64,000 nt of DNA, from assembly GCA_036172665.1 (NCBI GenBank), contig CM069876.1, positions 47,895,001 to 47,959,000 on the forward strand, read 5' to 3'. Position numbers and translations under genes: made by a program. The notes beneath the pieces are model-generated. The model did not search any database and was not told the DNA's origin. It saw only the letters and a program-made list of their open reading frames with translations. Shown here in pieces: positions 22,454 to 33,949 of the stretch (its first letter is position 1; each line of letters starts with the position of its first letter). The DNA comes from Prosopocoilus inquinatus (taxonomy: Eukaryota; Arthropoda; Insecta; Coleoptera; Lucanidae).

Positions 22454-22797
22454 ACATATTTCAAAACTATTTTTAATTGTACATAATTAATTTTAATTAA
22501 ACTTAGCTTTAAAGTATTATGAATTTTATTTGTATACATAGCAACTGTGTACGTTTTTTTTTTTTTTAAAAAAAAAGAAAACATCAACGCATTGTTTTAT
22601 AGCAATCTCTAACCAACCAACCAACCAACTGCACATACTCAATGCGTTGGTCATGTTTTTTTTTCTTTTTATACAAGTATACACTGTTGTTATGTGTACA
22701 AATAAAAAAAACTGTTTACTTTCAATTCAAACTGTCAATGGTGAATTTTCTTTCTGGTTGTAAATGTGGGAGAAACTAAAGAGATTTTTTGTTTCAG

Positions 22798-23593
22798 GTG
22801 TCAACGCATCCGTAATCCTAGAACAATGAAGAAAGAAACAATCCGCTGCCGAATATGTGATTTGCAGTTCAAGAAACACGCCAATTTGCGCACACACATC
22901 TTAATACACACCGGCGAGAAGCCTTTCAGTTGCGATTTCTGTGATTACAAATGCCGCCAGTCATCACATTTAAAGCTGCACGTGCTGCAGCACACCGGCG
23001 AGAAGCGGTTCAGCTGCGATCTTTGCGATTACAAATGCCGACGGAGCGCGCACTTGAAGATGCACAAGTTAATACACAGCGACGAGAAACCGTTGGCTTG
23101 CGATCTCTGCGATTACAGGTGCCGACAGCACAGCGCCTTGAAGAAGCACAAGTTAACGCACACCGACGAGAAACCGTTCGGTTGTGATCTTTGCGATTAC
23201 AGATGCCAACGCCTCGGAACCTTGAAGGAGCACAAGCTGAATCACAGCGAGGAGAAGCCGTTCAGCTGTGACCTTTGCGATTATAGATGTCGACAGCCGC
23301 GTTATCTGAGGACCCACATGTTAACGCACACCGACGAGAAGCCGTTCAGTTGCGATGTTTGCGGTTATAAGTGCCGACATCTCGGAAGCTTAAAGAGGCA
23401 CAAGTCAAATCACACCGACGAGAAACCGTTCAGTTGTAATCGTTGTAATTACAACTGCCGGAAGCTTCGAGATCTGGAAAAGCACAAATTAACGCACGTC
23501 GACTTGAAACTGTTCAGTTGTGAACTTTGCAGTTATAAATCTCGGCAGATCATACATTTAAAACAGCACATGTTAAAGCACACCGGCGAGTAG
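22798..23593 (+). CDS. Zinc-finger terminal exon, unit 8 (9 C2H2 fingers, shortened)
   Basis: 264 residues read from 22799 after TTTGTTTCAG. The leader is C-Q-R-I-R-N-P-R-T-M-K-K-E-T-I. Nine complete fingers; helices include QSSHLKL, RSAHLKM, QHSALKK, RLGTLKE, QPRYLRT, HLGSLKR, KLRDLEK and QIIHLKQ. The frame stops at a TAG inside the next linker (H-T-G-E-stop). Finger-like sequence goes on to about 23735 in broken frames, so the ancestor was at least two fingers longer. The remaining nine fingers look functional. Confidence 0.9.
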
Positions 23594-23735
23594 CCTTTCG
23601 GTTGTGGGTGGTCTTTGCGATTTCACACGCACACAAGTTTGTAACAGCATGTGTTCAAGCACACCGATGAGAAGCCGCTTACTTGCGATCTCTGCGAATC
23701 TCGCTACGCTATAGCTTTGAAAACGTACTAGTTAC
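23594..23735 (+). pseudogene. Decayed C-terminal fingers of unit 8
   Basis: After the TAG come P-F-G-C-like, H-T-D-E-K-P-L-T-C-like and C-E-S-R-Y-like pieces, but no continuous frame. This is now 3' untranslated sequence. Confidence 0.75.
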
Positions 23736-23939
23736 ATTCTCGTCTGTGGAAAATAACCTAAAAAAATTTGCAATTTCGATTGGTCAGCCTCTTCAGGATT
23801 GATTTTTGAACTGGCGCCGAGCAATTATTATTGCAACTTTTACTTTAACGTATAAGATCGGAAAAATTCTTTCTCCTGCACAAGTCTTCTTAGGTCTTTC
23901 TGTCCGTGGCATGTACTATGACGCTCGGTTTAAATGATA

Positions 23940-25400
23940 CTCCTGCATGCGAAGCGCACCCTTAAGAGCATTCAACGTAAGGGCCACGAAATTGTTGTCA
24001 TTTGCACCTAACTTTGCTCTTTTGCCCTTTCCGTAAGCACGCGAACATGTATACAAGTTGAATAAAACTAGGGTAGGTCGATGGTAGAGCTGTTATTATT
24101 AGTTATGACCAGGGAAGAGAATTCAGGCCGCGGTACGAAAATTTAGTAGTACTCGGACTATATCAGCCTCGCCCACAACGTTTGGACGCTCCCATTGCAC
24201 TCCTTCCTTTCCCTCCCACTCAATAACAATTCGATGCATCGCATCGAAGGCCGCAGAAGTAAATAGTACATTCGGCGTAAAAAGTGTACAAAGTTAAGCG
24301 GCCTGAATTCTTTTCTCTGGTTATGTATGACGTAGTTTGAAAAAAAATAAATTTTTAATTATACAGAGTGTTTCAGATTATTATTTCTTATGTACTCCTG
24401 CATGTGAACCACACTCTTAAGAACATTCAACGTAAGGGCCACGAAATTGTTGTCATTTGCAGCTAACTTTGCTTTTTTGCCCTTTCCGTAAGCACTCGAA
24501 TATGTATACAAGTTGAATAAAACTAGGATAGGCAGATGGTAGAGCTGTTATTATTAGTTATGACCAGGGAAGAGAATTCAGGCCGCGGTACGAAAATTTA
24601 GTAGTACTCTCGGACTATATCAGCCTCGCCCACAACGTGTGAACGCTCCCATTGCACGCACTTCTTTCTTCCCCTCCCACTCAATAAGAATTCGATGCAT
24701 CGCATCGAAGGCCGCAGAAGTAAATAGTACATTCGGCGTAAAAAGTGTACAACTTTATGTATGACGTAGTTTGAAAAAAAAAAATTTAATTATACAGAGT
24801 GTTTCAGATTATTATTTCTTATGTACTCCTGCATGCGAACCACACCCTTAAGAACATTCAACGTAAGGGCCACGAAATTGTTGTCATTTGCACCTAACTT
24901 TGCTTTTTTGCCCTTTCCTTAAGCACGCGAACATGTATACAAGTTGAATAAAACTAGGATAGGCCGATGGTTGAGCTGTTATTATTAGTTATGACCAGGG
25001 AAGAGAATTCAGGCCACGGTACGAAAATTTAGTAGTACTCGGAATATATCAGTCTCGCCCACAACGTGCGAACGCTCCCATTGCACGCACTCCTTCCTTC
25101 CCCTCCCACTCAATAACAATTCGATGCATCGCATCGGAAGCCGCGGAAAGTTGGCAGAAGTAAATAGCACATTCGGCGTAAAAAGTGTCCAGCTGCACCA
25201 AACACTTAAGTCGAGCTTAAATTTAAGTACTGCTTATAATGTGACATTTGAGTTTAAAAAGCATTCAGTAAATCGCATTCTAAGCGGTGCTTAAAGTTAA
25301 GCTCGACTTAAGTGTTTGGTGCAACCGGCCATAAGTGGCCTGAATTCTTTTCCCCGGTTATGTATGACGTAGTTTGAAATTAAATAAATTTTTAATTACA
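23940..25400 (+). repeat. Tandem triplication of about 430-455 bp, each unit with MITE A
   Basis: Three copies begin with TCCTGCATG near 23941, 24396 and 24827. Each contains TTCAACGTAAGGGCCACGAA, a (T)-TTTGCCCTTTCC block and a MITE family A copy (24102-24326; 24557-24753, right end lost; 24988-25359). The third copy also carries a nested hairpin transposon. Confidence 0.85.
25194..25336. mobile_element. Hairpin MITE family D, nested in MITE A
   Basis: GCACCAAACACTTAAGTCGA at the left is reverse-complementary to the right end (TCGACTTAAGTGTTTGGTGC), which ends in AACCGGCC. It interrupts the third MITE A copy, so it is the younger insertion. Two relatives lie at 58015-58160 and 61132-61277. 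Confidence 0.85.
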
Positions 25401-25444
25401 CCGAGTGTTTCATATTCTTAACTATTTTTTTAAAATAACTTTGT

Positions 25445-26728
25445 ACTTATACAGGGTATCCCACTTAAGGCGGATTCTTTCATACCTCTCTAGACATTAA
25501 TTTTACGGAAAAATGTTTCAGATGAAAGTGTCACCGAATCATGCGGGGCACGTTTTAAAATCAGTTTCACGTATACAGGGTGTTCCGTTTAGGCTGGACT
25601 TCGTTGTTTTCAACGGAACACGCCGTATATTTTTGCATTTTCGGGTTCTGTACTGAATTTTAACCTGACTTTATGTATCGTACGTAGGTGTTAAAGTAAA
25701 CCGTTTCGGCGTTATTCAACTTTTTCTAATAATTTTCCCTGTTGCGGTACTCCAGACCAACAAATGCGAATATCTTCCGAACAAATGACGTTAGAGACTT
25801 GCGGTTTCTTGCTGGTGATTCATCTTGAAATGCTCTCTCTCATGCAGCATTAAGAAAAATCTCAAGTGACATACATTTTTACATACAGTGTGATAAAGCC
25901 GCGGTGACTCATTTTTTTTTTTTTTGTTGATGGAATGCCACGTGACTTTCACAATTATTGAATCCGCTATTTAAATTTAACTTTTTGAATATCACATGAC
26001 TTTTATAATATTCAATAATAATAGTCTTTAAGTAAGGGTTGACATCGTCTGATTACTATGTCGCCATGGCAACCAGCAAACGTCGCACAAAATTTCCCGC
26101 ATTTTTAAAAACCGGACCGAAAAATAGGAGTATAAATTTTGAGAAAAAGTATTAACGGTTGACAGCGACAAACTTATATCATTGAAAAGAGGAATAAATG
26201 GCGGATTCGATAATTGCAAAAAAATGCGGCACTCCCTTAAAAAAGAACTCAATCCCTTAAAAAAAAAGAAGAGCTACCGTGGTCTGAATACTTTCAAGTT
26301 TATTAAACTGTCCGTAAAAATGTATGTCGCTTGAGATTTTTCTTAACGCTTTGCGTGAAAGAGAGAGCGCAAAAAACCGCAAGTCTCTAACGGCATTTGT
26401 TCGCAAGATATTTGCACTTGTTTCATAATTTTTTTTATAAAAAGTTGAATAACGCAAAAACGGTTCGCTGTAGCACCTACGTACGATACATAAAGTCAGG
26501 TTAAAATTCAGTACGGAACCCGAAAATGCAAGAATATACGGGGTATTCCGTTTAAAACAACGAAGTGACCTGACGTCCAGCCTAAACCGAACACTCTGTA
26601 TGCGTCAAACTAATTTTAAAATATGCTCCGCGTGATGCAGAGATACTTTCATTCGAAACATTTTTCCGTAAAATTAATATCTAGAGAGTTATGAAGGAAG
26701 CCGCTTTAAATGGAACATCCTGTATAAG
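25445..26728. mobile_element. Foldback element with arms of about 430 bases
   Basis: The left arm (about 25445-25890) and right arm (about 26310-26728) are diverged reverse complements sharing TTTTACGGAAAAATGTTTC, the GACTTTATGTATCGTACGTA block and a GAGATTTTTCTTAA block. The ends are TATACAGGGTATCCC and its inverse near ATCCTGTATA. A second CAGGGTGTTCC-type end at about 25575 mirrors one near 26600, so one element appears nested in another. The middle has no convincing gene. Confidence 0.75.
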
Positions 26729-26779
26729 GACTGTTTACTTTCTATTACCTTTGAACAGTCAATTATTTTTTTAGTTGTA

Positions 26780-26910
26780 GGAAAATTTAAAGAGATTTTT
26801 TTTGTTTCGGGTGCCAACAAGTATATAAAACAATATGTTGATACATACCGGCGAAAAGCCGTAATTTCTTGCGTTTATAATGTCGACAGCTCACATAGTG
26901 ACGTTTCTTT
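26780..26910 (+). pseudogene. Decayed zinc-finger unit with a mutated splice acceptor
   Basis: The intron end (GTAGGAAAATTTAAAGAGAT) and pyrimidine tract are kept, but the acceptor reads TTTGTTTCGG: AG has become GG at 26809-26810. Only about 90 bases of exon follow, with a HTGEKP-like linker at about 26842 and a TATAATGTCGACAGCTC finger piece. Most fingers are gone. Confidence 0.85.
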
Positions 26911-26918
26911 TAGGCCCG

Positions 26919-27036
26919 ATCTTACCGCCTCCTGATAAATTTAACCATCGGTTAATATCCTTGGAAACCATTGTGCCGTCAATAGTTTCCTAGGATATTA
27001 ACCGTCGGTTAAATTTATCAGGAGGTGGTAAAATCG
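26919..27036. repeat. Hairpin element 1 of an adjacent pair
   Basis: The GATCTTACCGCCTCCTGATA arm pairs with the reverse complement ending at 27036. The loop contains TCCTTGGAAACC-type sequence, as in hairpin 2. Confidence 0.75.
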
Positions 27037-27047
27037 AGACTTATGCC

Positions 27048-27153
27048 CGATTTCTTCACTTCCTGATAAATTTATCTGCTAGGTAGTATCCTCGGAAACT
27101 ATTATCGATACAATGGTTTCCAAGGATAAACTTATCAGGAAGTGAAGAAATCG
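27048..27153. repeat. Hairpin element 2 of an adjacent pair
   Basis: The CGATTTCTTCACTTCCTGAT arm pairs with the reverse complement ending at 27153. It shares TCCTGATAAATTTA and GGAAAC elements with hairpin 1, so the two are related elements side by side. Confidence 0.75.
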
Positions 27154-27260
27154 AGCATTAGTTGAATATTAATATATAAACTAAATAAATATTGATGTCA
27201 TACTTTCGAAGTTCACTTTTATCTTTCTCTGTAGTTGTATGTACTTTTCTTTTGTTTCAG

Positions 27261-28086
27261 GTATCAACAGATACGCAAAGCTAAAACAACGAAGAAAGAA
27301 ACAATCTCGTGCGGAATATGCGACCTTCAATTTAAAACTCGCACAAACTTGCGCAATCACATCTTAATACACACCGGGGAGAAGCCCTTCAGATGTGATT
27401 TTTGCGATTACAAATGCCGCCAGGCGGCACATTTAAGACAGCACGTGCTACTGCACACCGGCGAGAAGCCGTACGCTTGTGATCTTTGCGATTACAAATG
27501 CCGACGGAGCGCACATTTACGAATGCACATGTTGAAACATAACGACGAGAAACCGTTCGCTTGCGATCTCTGCAGTTATAAATGCCGACAGCTCGGCGAG
27601 TTGACAAAGCACAAATTAACACACACCGACGAGAAACCGTTCGGTTGCGACCTATGCGATTACAGATGCCGACGTCTCAGATGCTTAAGGGCGCACAAGT
27701 TGACGCACGCCGAGGAAAAGCCGCTCGGTTGTGATCTTTGCGATTACAAATGTCGACAGGTCCGTTATTTGAGAATTCACAAGTTAACACACACCGATAA
27801 GAAACCGTACGGTTGCGATCTTTGCAGTTATAAATGCGGATACCTCGGAAGTTTGAAGAGGCACAAGCTGAAGCACACCGACGAGAAGCCGTTCGTTTGT
27901 AATCTTTGCGATTATAAATGCCGACGGCTCGAACACTTGCGGGAGCACAAATTAATACACACCGGCGAGAAACCGATCAGTTGTGATCTCTGCGATTACA
28001 AGTGCCGGCAGTCCTCGCATTTAAAGCGGCACATGTTAAAAAAGCACGCTTTAGCTTTGAAAAAGCACAAATTAAAACAAGATTGA
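27261..28086 (+). CDS. Zinc-finger terminal exon, unit 9 (9 C2H2 fingers)
   Basis: 274 residues read from 27262 after CTTTTGTTTCAG. The leader is Y-Q-Q-I-R-K-A-K-T-T-K-K-E-T-I. Nine fingers, the last with four residues between its His (H-M-L-K-K-H), then an A-L-A-L-K-K-H-K-L-K-Q-D tail that looks like the end of a lost finger. Helices include QAAHLRQ, RSAHLRM, QLGELTK, RLRCLRA, QVRYLRI, YLGSLKR, RLEHLRE and QSSHLKR. The intron end is shared with unit 5 and the first four fingers are close to those of units 5 and 8. Confidence 0.92.
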
Positions 28087-28185
28087 CTTGCTTCTTCATT
28101 GTTGAAGTGAAAAATAATCTGGAATTTTTAATTATAGTAATTGGTCAGCTTTTTCGGAATTGATTATTTTTTTTCAGCAATTTAT

Positions 28186-28415
28186 AATTACCAGGGAAAA
28201 GAATTCAGCCCATTTAGTGTTGGACGCTTTTTACGCCGAATGTACTAATTACTCCTGCCACCTTTTCGCAGCTCCGGAATTACTGAGGTGGAGGGGAAGG
28301 AGTGCAATGCGAACGTTGGCAGAAATTATTAGGGGCGAGGCTGGGTACAGTCCGAGTATTAAATTTTCGCACTCTTCGCGGATCAAGTGGCCCGAATTCT
28401 TATCCCTGGTAATTA
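28186..28415 (-). mobile_element. MITE family A, reversed copy
   Basis: AATTACCAGGGAAAAGAATT at the left and CCCGAATTCTTATCCCTGGT at the right. The interior runs in the opposite direction to most copies (TTTACGCCGAATGTA near the left end). Confidence 0.85.
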
Positions 28416-28439
28416 CATATTTTTAATTATCTTGAGGAC

Positions 28440-29870
28440 GGTCGGCCTTATTTTTTATTCAGTTTTTTTCTTCTTGGGTTTATCTATTTGATTTTAGTCT
28501 GGTTGGGTTGATCCTGGAAGGATTTAATTTTTGTTGAGTTCCAGTTTGGTTAAGTTTTGTTCTTGTTTTTGATTCTCTTCTTGAATTGAGCCTTTTTAGA
28601 TGCAATCTTTTTAGTTTTTATTTTTCTATTTTTGCAGTTTCAATTATGCTGTAATTTCCTAATTTATTTTTCTTCTTCTTGGGTTTGACTTATTGCCTTT
28701 CTAAGACGACTTTAATTGGAGTGACCTTGAAATTGATCGAATTTAGTTTTTTTTTAGAGTTTCAATTATGCTGTAATTTTATAATTTAAATTTTTTCCTT
28801 TTGGGTTGGTCTTATTTTGTTGTTGGGTTGGCACTGAGTAAGTCCAACCAAAGAAGTAAAAATTAAAAGAAAAACTCAGAAAAATGTTGAGCTTTAGTTT
28901 TGTTAATTTTTTATTCTAGTTTCAAAATCTCTTAAGAGTTCAGCTTTTTTAGGATGAGTTTAGTTTGGTCGAGTTGCCCTTCGAACTGATTGAACTTGAT
29001 TTGTTCGGTTTTTTATTTTTGAATTTCTCTTAAGCTGCAACTATCTAATTTAATTTTTTAGTTTTGGGTTGAGCTTATTTAGTCTGTGTTGAGTTGACCT
29101 TGAAATTGACCGAATTTAATTTTTACTGAATTTTAGATTTTTTTGTGTGTTAATTTTAAATTTCTTGGTATGGTTCCTCACTCGTCTCTTGAGTTGTACC
29201 ATTTTAGGATTCATTAGTTTGGGTTGACTTTGAAATGGATTGAACTCGCTTCCTTTAGTTTTTTTAAAAACATTTTTCTATTTTAAATTTTAAAAATTTT
29301 TCTTTGGATTGAACAGTTAGGTTAAGGCCTACGCGTCGATAATCGTCCGTATATTTTATTGAATTTTAATTTTTCTGTAATTTTAATTTTTTCTTCTTGG
29401 GTTTGGTTGGGCTTTTGTCTTCAGTTGACCCTGAGATTGGCCGGATTTAATTTTTATTGAGTTATAGTTTTGTTAATTTCTTAATCTTTTTAATTCTCCT
29501 CTTAAGTTGGGCTTTTTTTAGACGTATTAGTTGGTTAAGTTGACCTTGAAATGGGTTGAACTTATTTTTCTTTAGTTTTTTGAGTTTCAATTAAGTTGCA
29601 AATTTCTAACTTAACTTTTTTTGTTTTGAGTTGGGTTCGTTTGGTTTCAGTTGAGTTGGGTTGACCTTCAAATTGACCGAACTTAATTTTTCTTCAGTTT
29701 TAATTTTTTTTTAAATCTATTTGTTAATAATTGTTTATTAATTTTAATTTTTAGTGTAGTTTGTAATTATTTTCTTTTAGGTGGGTTGGTATTTTCTTTT
29801 AGTTTCTATTTTTTTTTTTTCACTTTTTGTTTAATTTAAATTTTTATTTGGGTTGAGCAGAATTAGGGTA
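28440..29870 (+). repeat. T/G-rich low-complexity repeat block
   Basis: Repeated GGGTTGACCTTGAAATTGAC-like phrases in poly-T context, about every 200-350 bases, with almost no C or A runs. Its style is that of the blocks at 8.4-10.5 and 51.5-53.9 kb but the units differ. No coding frame. Confidence 0.7.
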
Positions 29871-30655
29871 AAACCAGCGTGTTTCAGGAAACAGTGAAGA
29901 ATCGACTTTCGATTCAAATCGAATCGTTCGTCGCAAATAAGATCGAGTTAATTCGTTCTCACGGTGTCAAACCAATTCCAAAAGCCGTGACGTGTCGTTT
30001 GCACGAAAATGGTCGCAATTTAATTATTTTTAAAATTTAAACTTCATTTCTCACACTGATTCGATGCGAGAGTTGACATTTATTTGCTCTATAAACTTTA
30101 ACTTGCTTAAAATATTTTTTTAAGAAATCAGTATTGCATGTCAGTTGCAGCTTTTTAATAATAACGCTATCAGTCACCACAAAATCCTAAAGGTATGCAA
30201 TTATACATTACCAGCATCAACTAATTGATTTCTCACACACCGAAATTAGTTTCCAAAGAATTATCATCCTTTGTAAAAAGTAAAAAAGAAACAGCAAGAC
30301 ACCAACGAATATTTTTATCAAATTGAGACATAGATGTTAGAACTGGAGAAATTTTATAATCGGTCACGAAAGACATCGACGCCTATTATATTCTATGAAT
30401 CTTTTATAACATCTCTGTATAACAAACGTCTGGTTCAACTATTTTATCTAACCAGAATGTGACAGAATTCCTCTGCACCGAAAGTTTTTGAAGTGACACA
30501 TTTAAAACGTACTTTTATCATAAAGCTGGACAACAGGAATTCATAGATAAGATATCACGCTTGTTTATTATTAAATAGGCGTATATCATATTTTAATATT
30601 AAATACACACATTGTGGCAGAATTTTTTTTCTGTGAAAGTGTTAGAGTCCAGTTT
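29871..30655. other. AT-rich spacer
   Basis: I see no gene, repeat copy or inverted repeat that can be supported here. Confidence 0.5.
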
Positions 30656-30867
30656 CTTATCATCAAGGAAAAGAATTCAGGCCACTTGTTCCGCGAACAG
30701 CACAAAAATTTAGTACTCGGACTGTAGCACCCTCACCCATAACGTGCGATCGCTCGCATTTCACTCCTTCCCCTTCCACTCAATAACAATTCGATGCATC
30801 GCGAAGAACATTCGACGTAAAAAGCGTCCAACACTAAGTGGCCTGAATTCTTTTCCCTGATTATCAT
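30656..30867 (+). mobile_element. MITE family A, copy at 30.7 kb
   Basis: The left end TCATCAAGGAAAAGAATTCA is slightly damaged; the right end AATTCTTTTCCCTGATTATC is intact. The interior is standard (TTTAGTACTCGGACTGTA). Confidence 0.8.
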
Positions 30868-31231
30868 TATTATTCTCGTGCAATTCAGTACACTTTATTT
30901 AATTAAGATACTTTACTAAATTAGAAATCAGGTCGAAGTATGATTAATCTGAATTAGAAGAATTCGTATTATTGATAGAAGTATGACTCACATGAAAATA
31001 CAAAATTAAAAACATACAGCTTGTATAACGAATATATTATTCAGCTTGCAGAACAGAATACATTCGATACAAAATAGGCCCCTTAAGCGAGCTATTGTTT
31101 TTCAAACACAATTTAAATATACGTATTTAGTTTAAAAAAAAAATTGTGGTTAGGAGTCAAATCCAAATTTATTGAAACACATTTTAATTAATTTCGTTTT
31201 TACTTATGCCTTTTCCAATCATTAAGTCAAG

Positions 31232-31338
31232 TACAGTCACGATCATCGTAATCGAGACCGCTGCAAGCTGACCGCGTCTTTGTTTGACGCTGGCAATAAA
31301 ACTATCAATCGGTCTCGATTCATTTGATCACGACTGTA
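31232..31338. mobile_element. Short MITE, TACAGTCACGATCA ends
   Basis: About 107 bases. The left end TACAGTCACGATCATCGTAA pairs with the right end ...TGATCACGACTGTA, and an inner ATCGAGACCG pairs with CGGTCTCGAT. Confidence 0.8.
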
Positions 31339-31506
31339 TCTACAGATGCCTCCAAATAAATTTCAGATTAGAGTAAGTTAGTTAGTTAAGAGTAAATCTG
31401 TAAATTAAAATTGGAATAAATTTTTTGCATTTTTTGTTCTACCCTTCGCATTCTATTTTTCACTTTGTTTCACTCGGTTTTAAGCTCACGTCAGTCTTTG
31501 TTTCAG

Positions 31507-32131
31507 GAGCCAATGGACGCCTAAGGCTAAGGCGGCGAACGAGAAAACAATCGAATGCCGGCTGTGCGATTCTAAATTTAAATCTCGCCGAAATTTGCTC
31601 AAGCACATCTTAATACACACCGACGAGAAGCCGTTCAGTTGCGATCTCTGCGTTTACAAGTGCCGCCAGCTCGGAAGCCTGAAAAAGCACAAGCTAACCC
31701 ACACCGACGAGAAACCGTTCGGTTGCGGTCTTTGCGATTACAAAGGCCGACAACTCTCCGACCTGAAAAGGCACACGTTGACGCACACCGACGAGAAACC
31801 GATTAGTTGCGATCTGTGCGATTATAAATGCGAGTTTTTGAGTACTTTGAAACGACACGCGTTGAAGCACACCGGCGAGAGACCGTTCGGCTGTGATCTC
31901 TGCGATTACAAGTGCGGACGGCTCGGTCACCTGAGGGAGCACAAGCTGACGCACACCGACGAGAAACCGTTCAGCTGTGACGTTTGCAGTTACAAGTGCC
32001 GCCAGTCAACGAATTTAAAACAGCACATGCTGAAGCACGCCGACGAGAAGTCGTTCACTTGCGACATCTGCGGTTGCAAGTGTCGATACGCTTCGACTTT
32101 GAAACGGCACAAACTAAAACATGTTCTCTAA
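31507..32131 (+). CDS. Zinc-finger terminal exon, unit 10 (7 C2H2 fingers)
   Basis: 207 residues read from 31508 after CTTTGTTTCAG. The leader S-Q-W-T-P-K-A-K-A-A-N-E-K-T-I-E and the first finger C-R-L-C-D-S-K-F-K-S are of the second subtype, which dominates from here on. Seven complete fingers: helices SRRNLLK, QLGSLKK, QLSDLKR, FLSTLKR, RLGHLRE, QSTNLKQ and YASTLKR. The linkers mix T-D-E-K-P and T-G-E-R-P. The intron end (TTTTAAGCTCACGTCAGTCT) matches that of unit 17 at 54 kb, linking two distant units. Confidence 0.92.
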
Positions 32132-32234
32132 TTTTTTATTTTTTTAACCTTGTTCGGCGGATTGGTATTTCTAGAACTCTCTGATCAATTATTAATTTTA
32201 CTTTAAGACATGATTGAGAAACCAATTTCTAAAA

Positions 32235-32560
32235 ATATGTATGGCGGGTGTTCCGTTTAAAATAATGTTACGGTAATTTCGGGTTTAGAGGCGTAATCAG
32301 AGTTAAGTATAAAAAAAATGCATTTATTATAAATAATAAATTAACTTACATGATTTTACATTGCACTAGGGAGGGGGGGGGGTTCTATTTAAGTGTTTTA
32401 TCACTGTCTAGCAAATAAACTCCTGGAATGCGTGTTTAAGTATTTGTATGCGTTATGGCGTGGAAGGAACATCCTACCTTAATCTGATTCGTTAGGATCA
32501 AGGCTAATCTTTGCACACGGCACGAAACTCCGAGGTTTTGCAGATATCTGTGCCAGGTCA
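32235..32560 (+). repeat. Diverged long repeat, first copy
   Basis: Shares ATGCATTTATTATAAATAAT, TTACATGATTT, a run of 10 G (about 32373-32382) and a CAAGGCTAATCTTTGCACACG end with 34930-35225. The pair could be LTR or MITE remnants; no coding sequence separates them except unit 11. Confidence 0.5.
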
Positions 32561-33071
32561 TCTCGCATTACTTATTTAATTTGCAAGTAATTCCCCGAAT
32601 ATAATTTCTACTCGCTCTATATTTTTCTGTTGCTGGAACAAGACAGTTGACAACTCTTCCGGCGAAACCGGAAATCCTGCGGTGCTCAAAGTATATTTCC
32701 TTTTTTTAATTTATTCCCCCGAAATTTGTTACAAATCGATTCAGAAATTCAGGAAAGGTGGACGCACGCACGGCTTGGGACACCCGGTACGTGTAATAAT
32801 AATAATAATAATAGTATAATTGCAGTTATTAATAATTTATTTAAAAAAAATAATTAAACTTTGAAAGTTTGAATTAAATTAACTTTGTTAGGCTTTATTT
32901 CTATTTCTAATCTGCTATTATGTAAGATGAAATAAAATAAAATAAAATAAATCCGGTTGCTTAATGTTTAATTTGTTTCTATTTTTTTAAAGCGTGTGTC
33001 GAATCGTTAATAATAATAATAATATCTTCCTGTTTAATTAATGAGTAAGTAAGACAGTCTTTTTTTTTCAG

Positions 33072-33390
33072 GCGCAAAGCCGAAACCGCAAATAAAAAAA
33101 CGATTGTCTGCCAAATATGCGGTCTTCAATTTTCGTGTCGCAGAAAAAACCTGCGCGATCATGTCCTGATACACACCGGCGAGAAGCCGTTCGATTGTAA
33201 CTTTTGCGGTTATAAATGTCGACAGCTCGGAAGACTGAAACAGCACGAGCTGACGCACACCGACGAGAAACCGTTCAGGTGTGAACTCTGCAATTATAAA
33301 TGCCGGCAGCGCGGACAGTTGAAACGCCATAAGTTGAAACACACCGACGAGAAAGAAGCCTTTATAGAAAGTGACCGAAATTGCAAATAA
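33072..33390 (+). CDS. Short zinc-finger terminal exon, unit 11 (3 fingers)
   Basis: 105 residues read from 33073 after TTTTTTTTCAG. There is no internal ATG near the 5' end, so an ATG-based search misses it. The leader is R-K-A-E-T-A-N-K-K-T-I-V. Finger 1 has 13 residues between the second Cys and first His (C-Q-I-C-G-L-Q-F-S-C-R-R-K-N-L-R-D-H) instead of 12, which may distort it. Fingers 2 and 3 are canonical (QLGRLKQ, QRGQLKR). The frame ends T-D-E-K-E-A-F-I-E-S-D-R-N-C-K at a TAA, just where a fourth finger would start. The shortest open unit, perhaps a truncation of a longer one. Confidence 0.8.
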
Positions 33391-33867
33391 ATGCCAAACT
33401 CCGGACAGTTAAGAAATACGTATCAAGAAGGAAGTAGTGACGGACTTGCTTGCGAAGGATCGCTCACCTTGACGCCATAACTAAATAGATGTAGAAAAAT
33501 AAACTTCCTATAAATAACAGTTTTTTTTAATTTTATTTTCGCAAGAGCCATCCGCTTAAATGCCTGCCTTTTTTTCAGAAAATATATGTCAAGTTATGTT
33601 TTGAAATTATTTTCTGTTATACAGGGTATTCCTGAATCCTATTTCTTTATTCATAGGAGGTACTTAAACTTGTTTAAGTACTATGAATGTGAGGTTAGGT
33701 ATACGCCTTTTATTGTAAACATTTCTTCTATTGGAAGTCTGGTTTCTATTATTTTGATGAGTCAAATATACTTGAATCTACCTAATTGTGACAGTATTTG
33801 AAAAGTTCAAAGGACGCCGTGGTCCCTTGCTTTTCGAAAACGGGACATTTTAGTGTGACGGGATTTT

Positions 33868-33914
33868 CACACATCGACGAGAAACCGTTTAGTGATGGTC
33901 TTCCCGATTACAAA
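33868..33914 (+). pseudogene. Isolated relic of one finger and linker
   Basis: CACACATCGACGAGAAACCG followed by TTTAGTGATGGTCTTCCCGA and TTACAAA reads as a decayed linker (H-I-D-E-K-P-F) plus finger start with both Cys lost. It lies about 480 bases after unit 11. Confidence 0.7.
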
Positions 33915-33949
33915 AAATGTCAATAACTATGCAAGGAAAACGTCAATTT

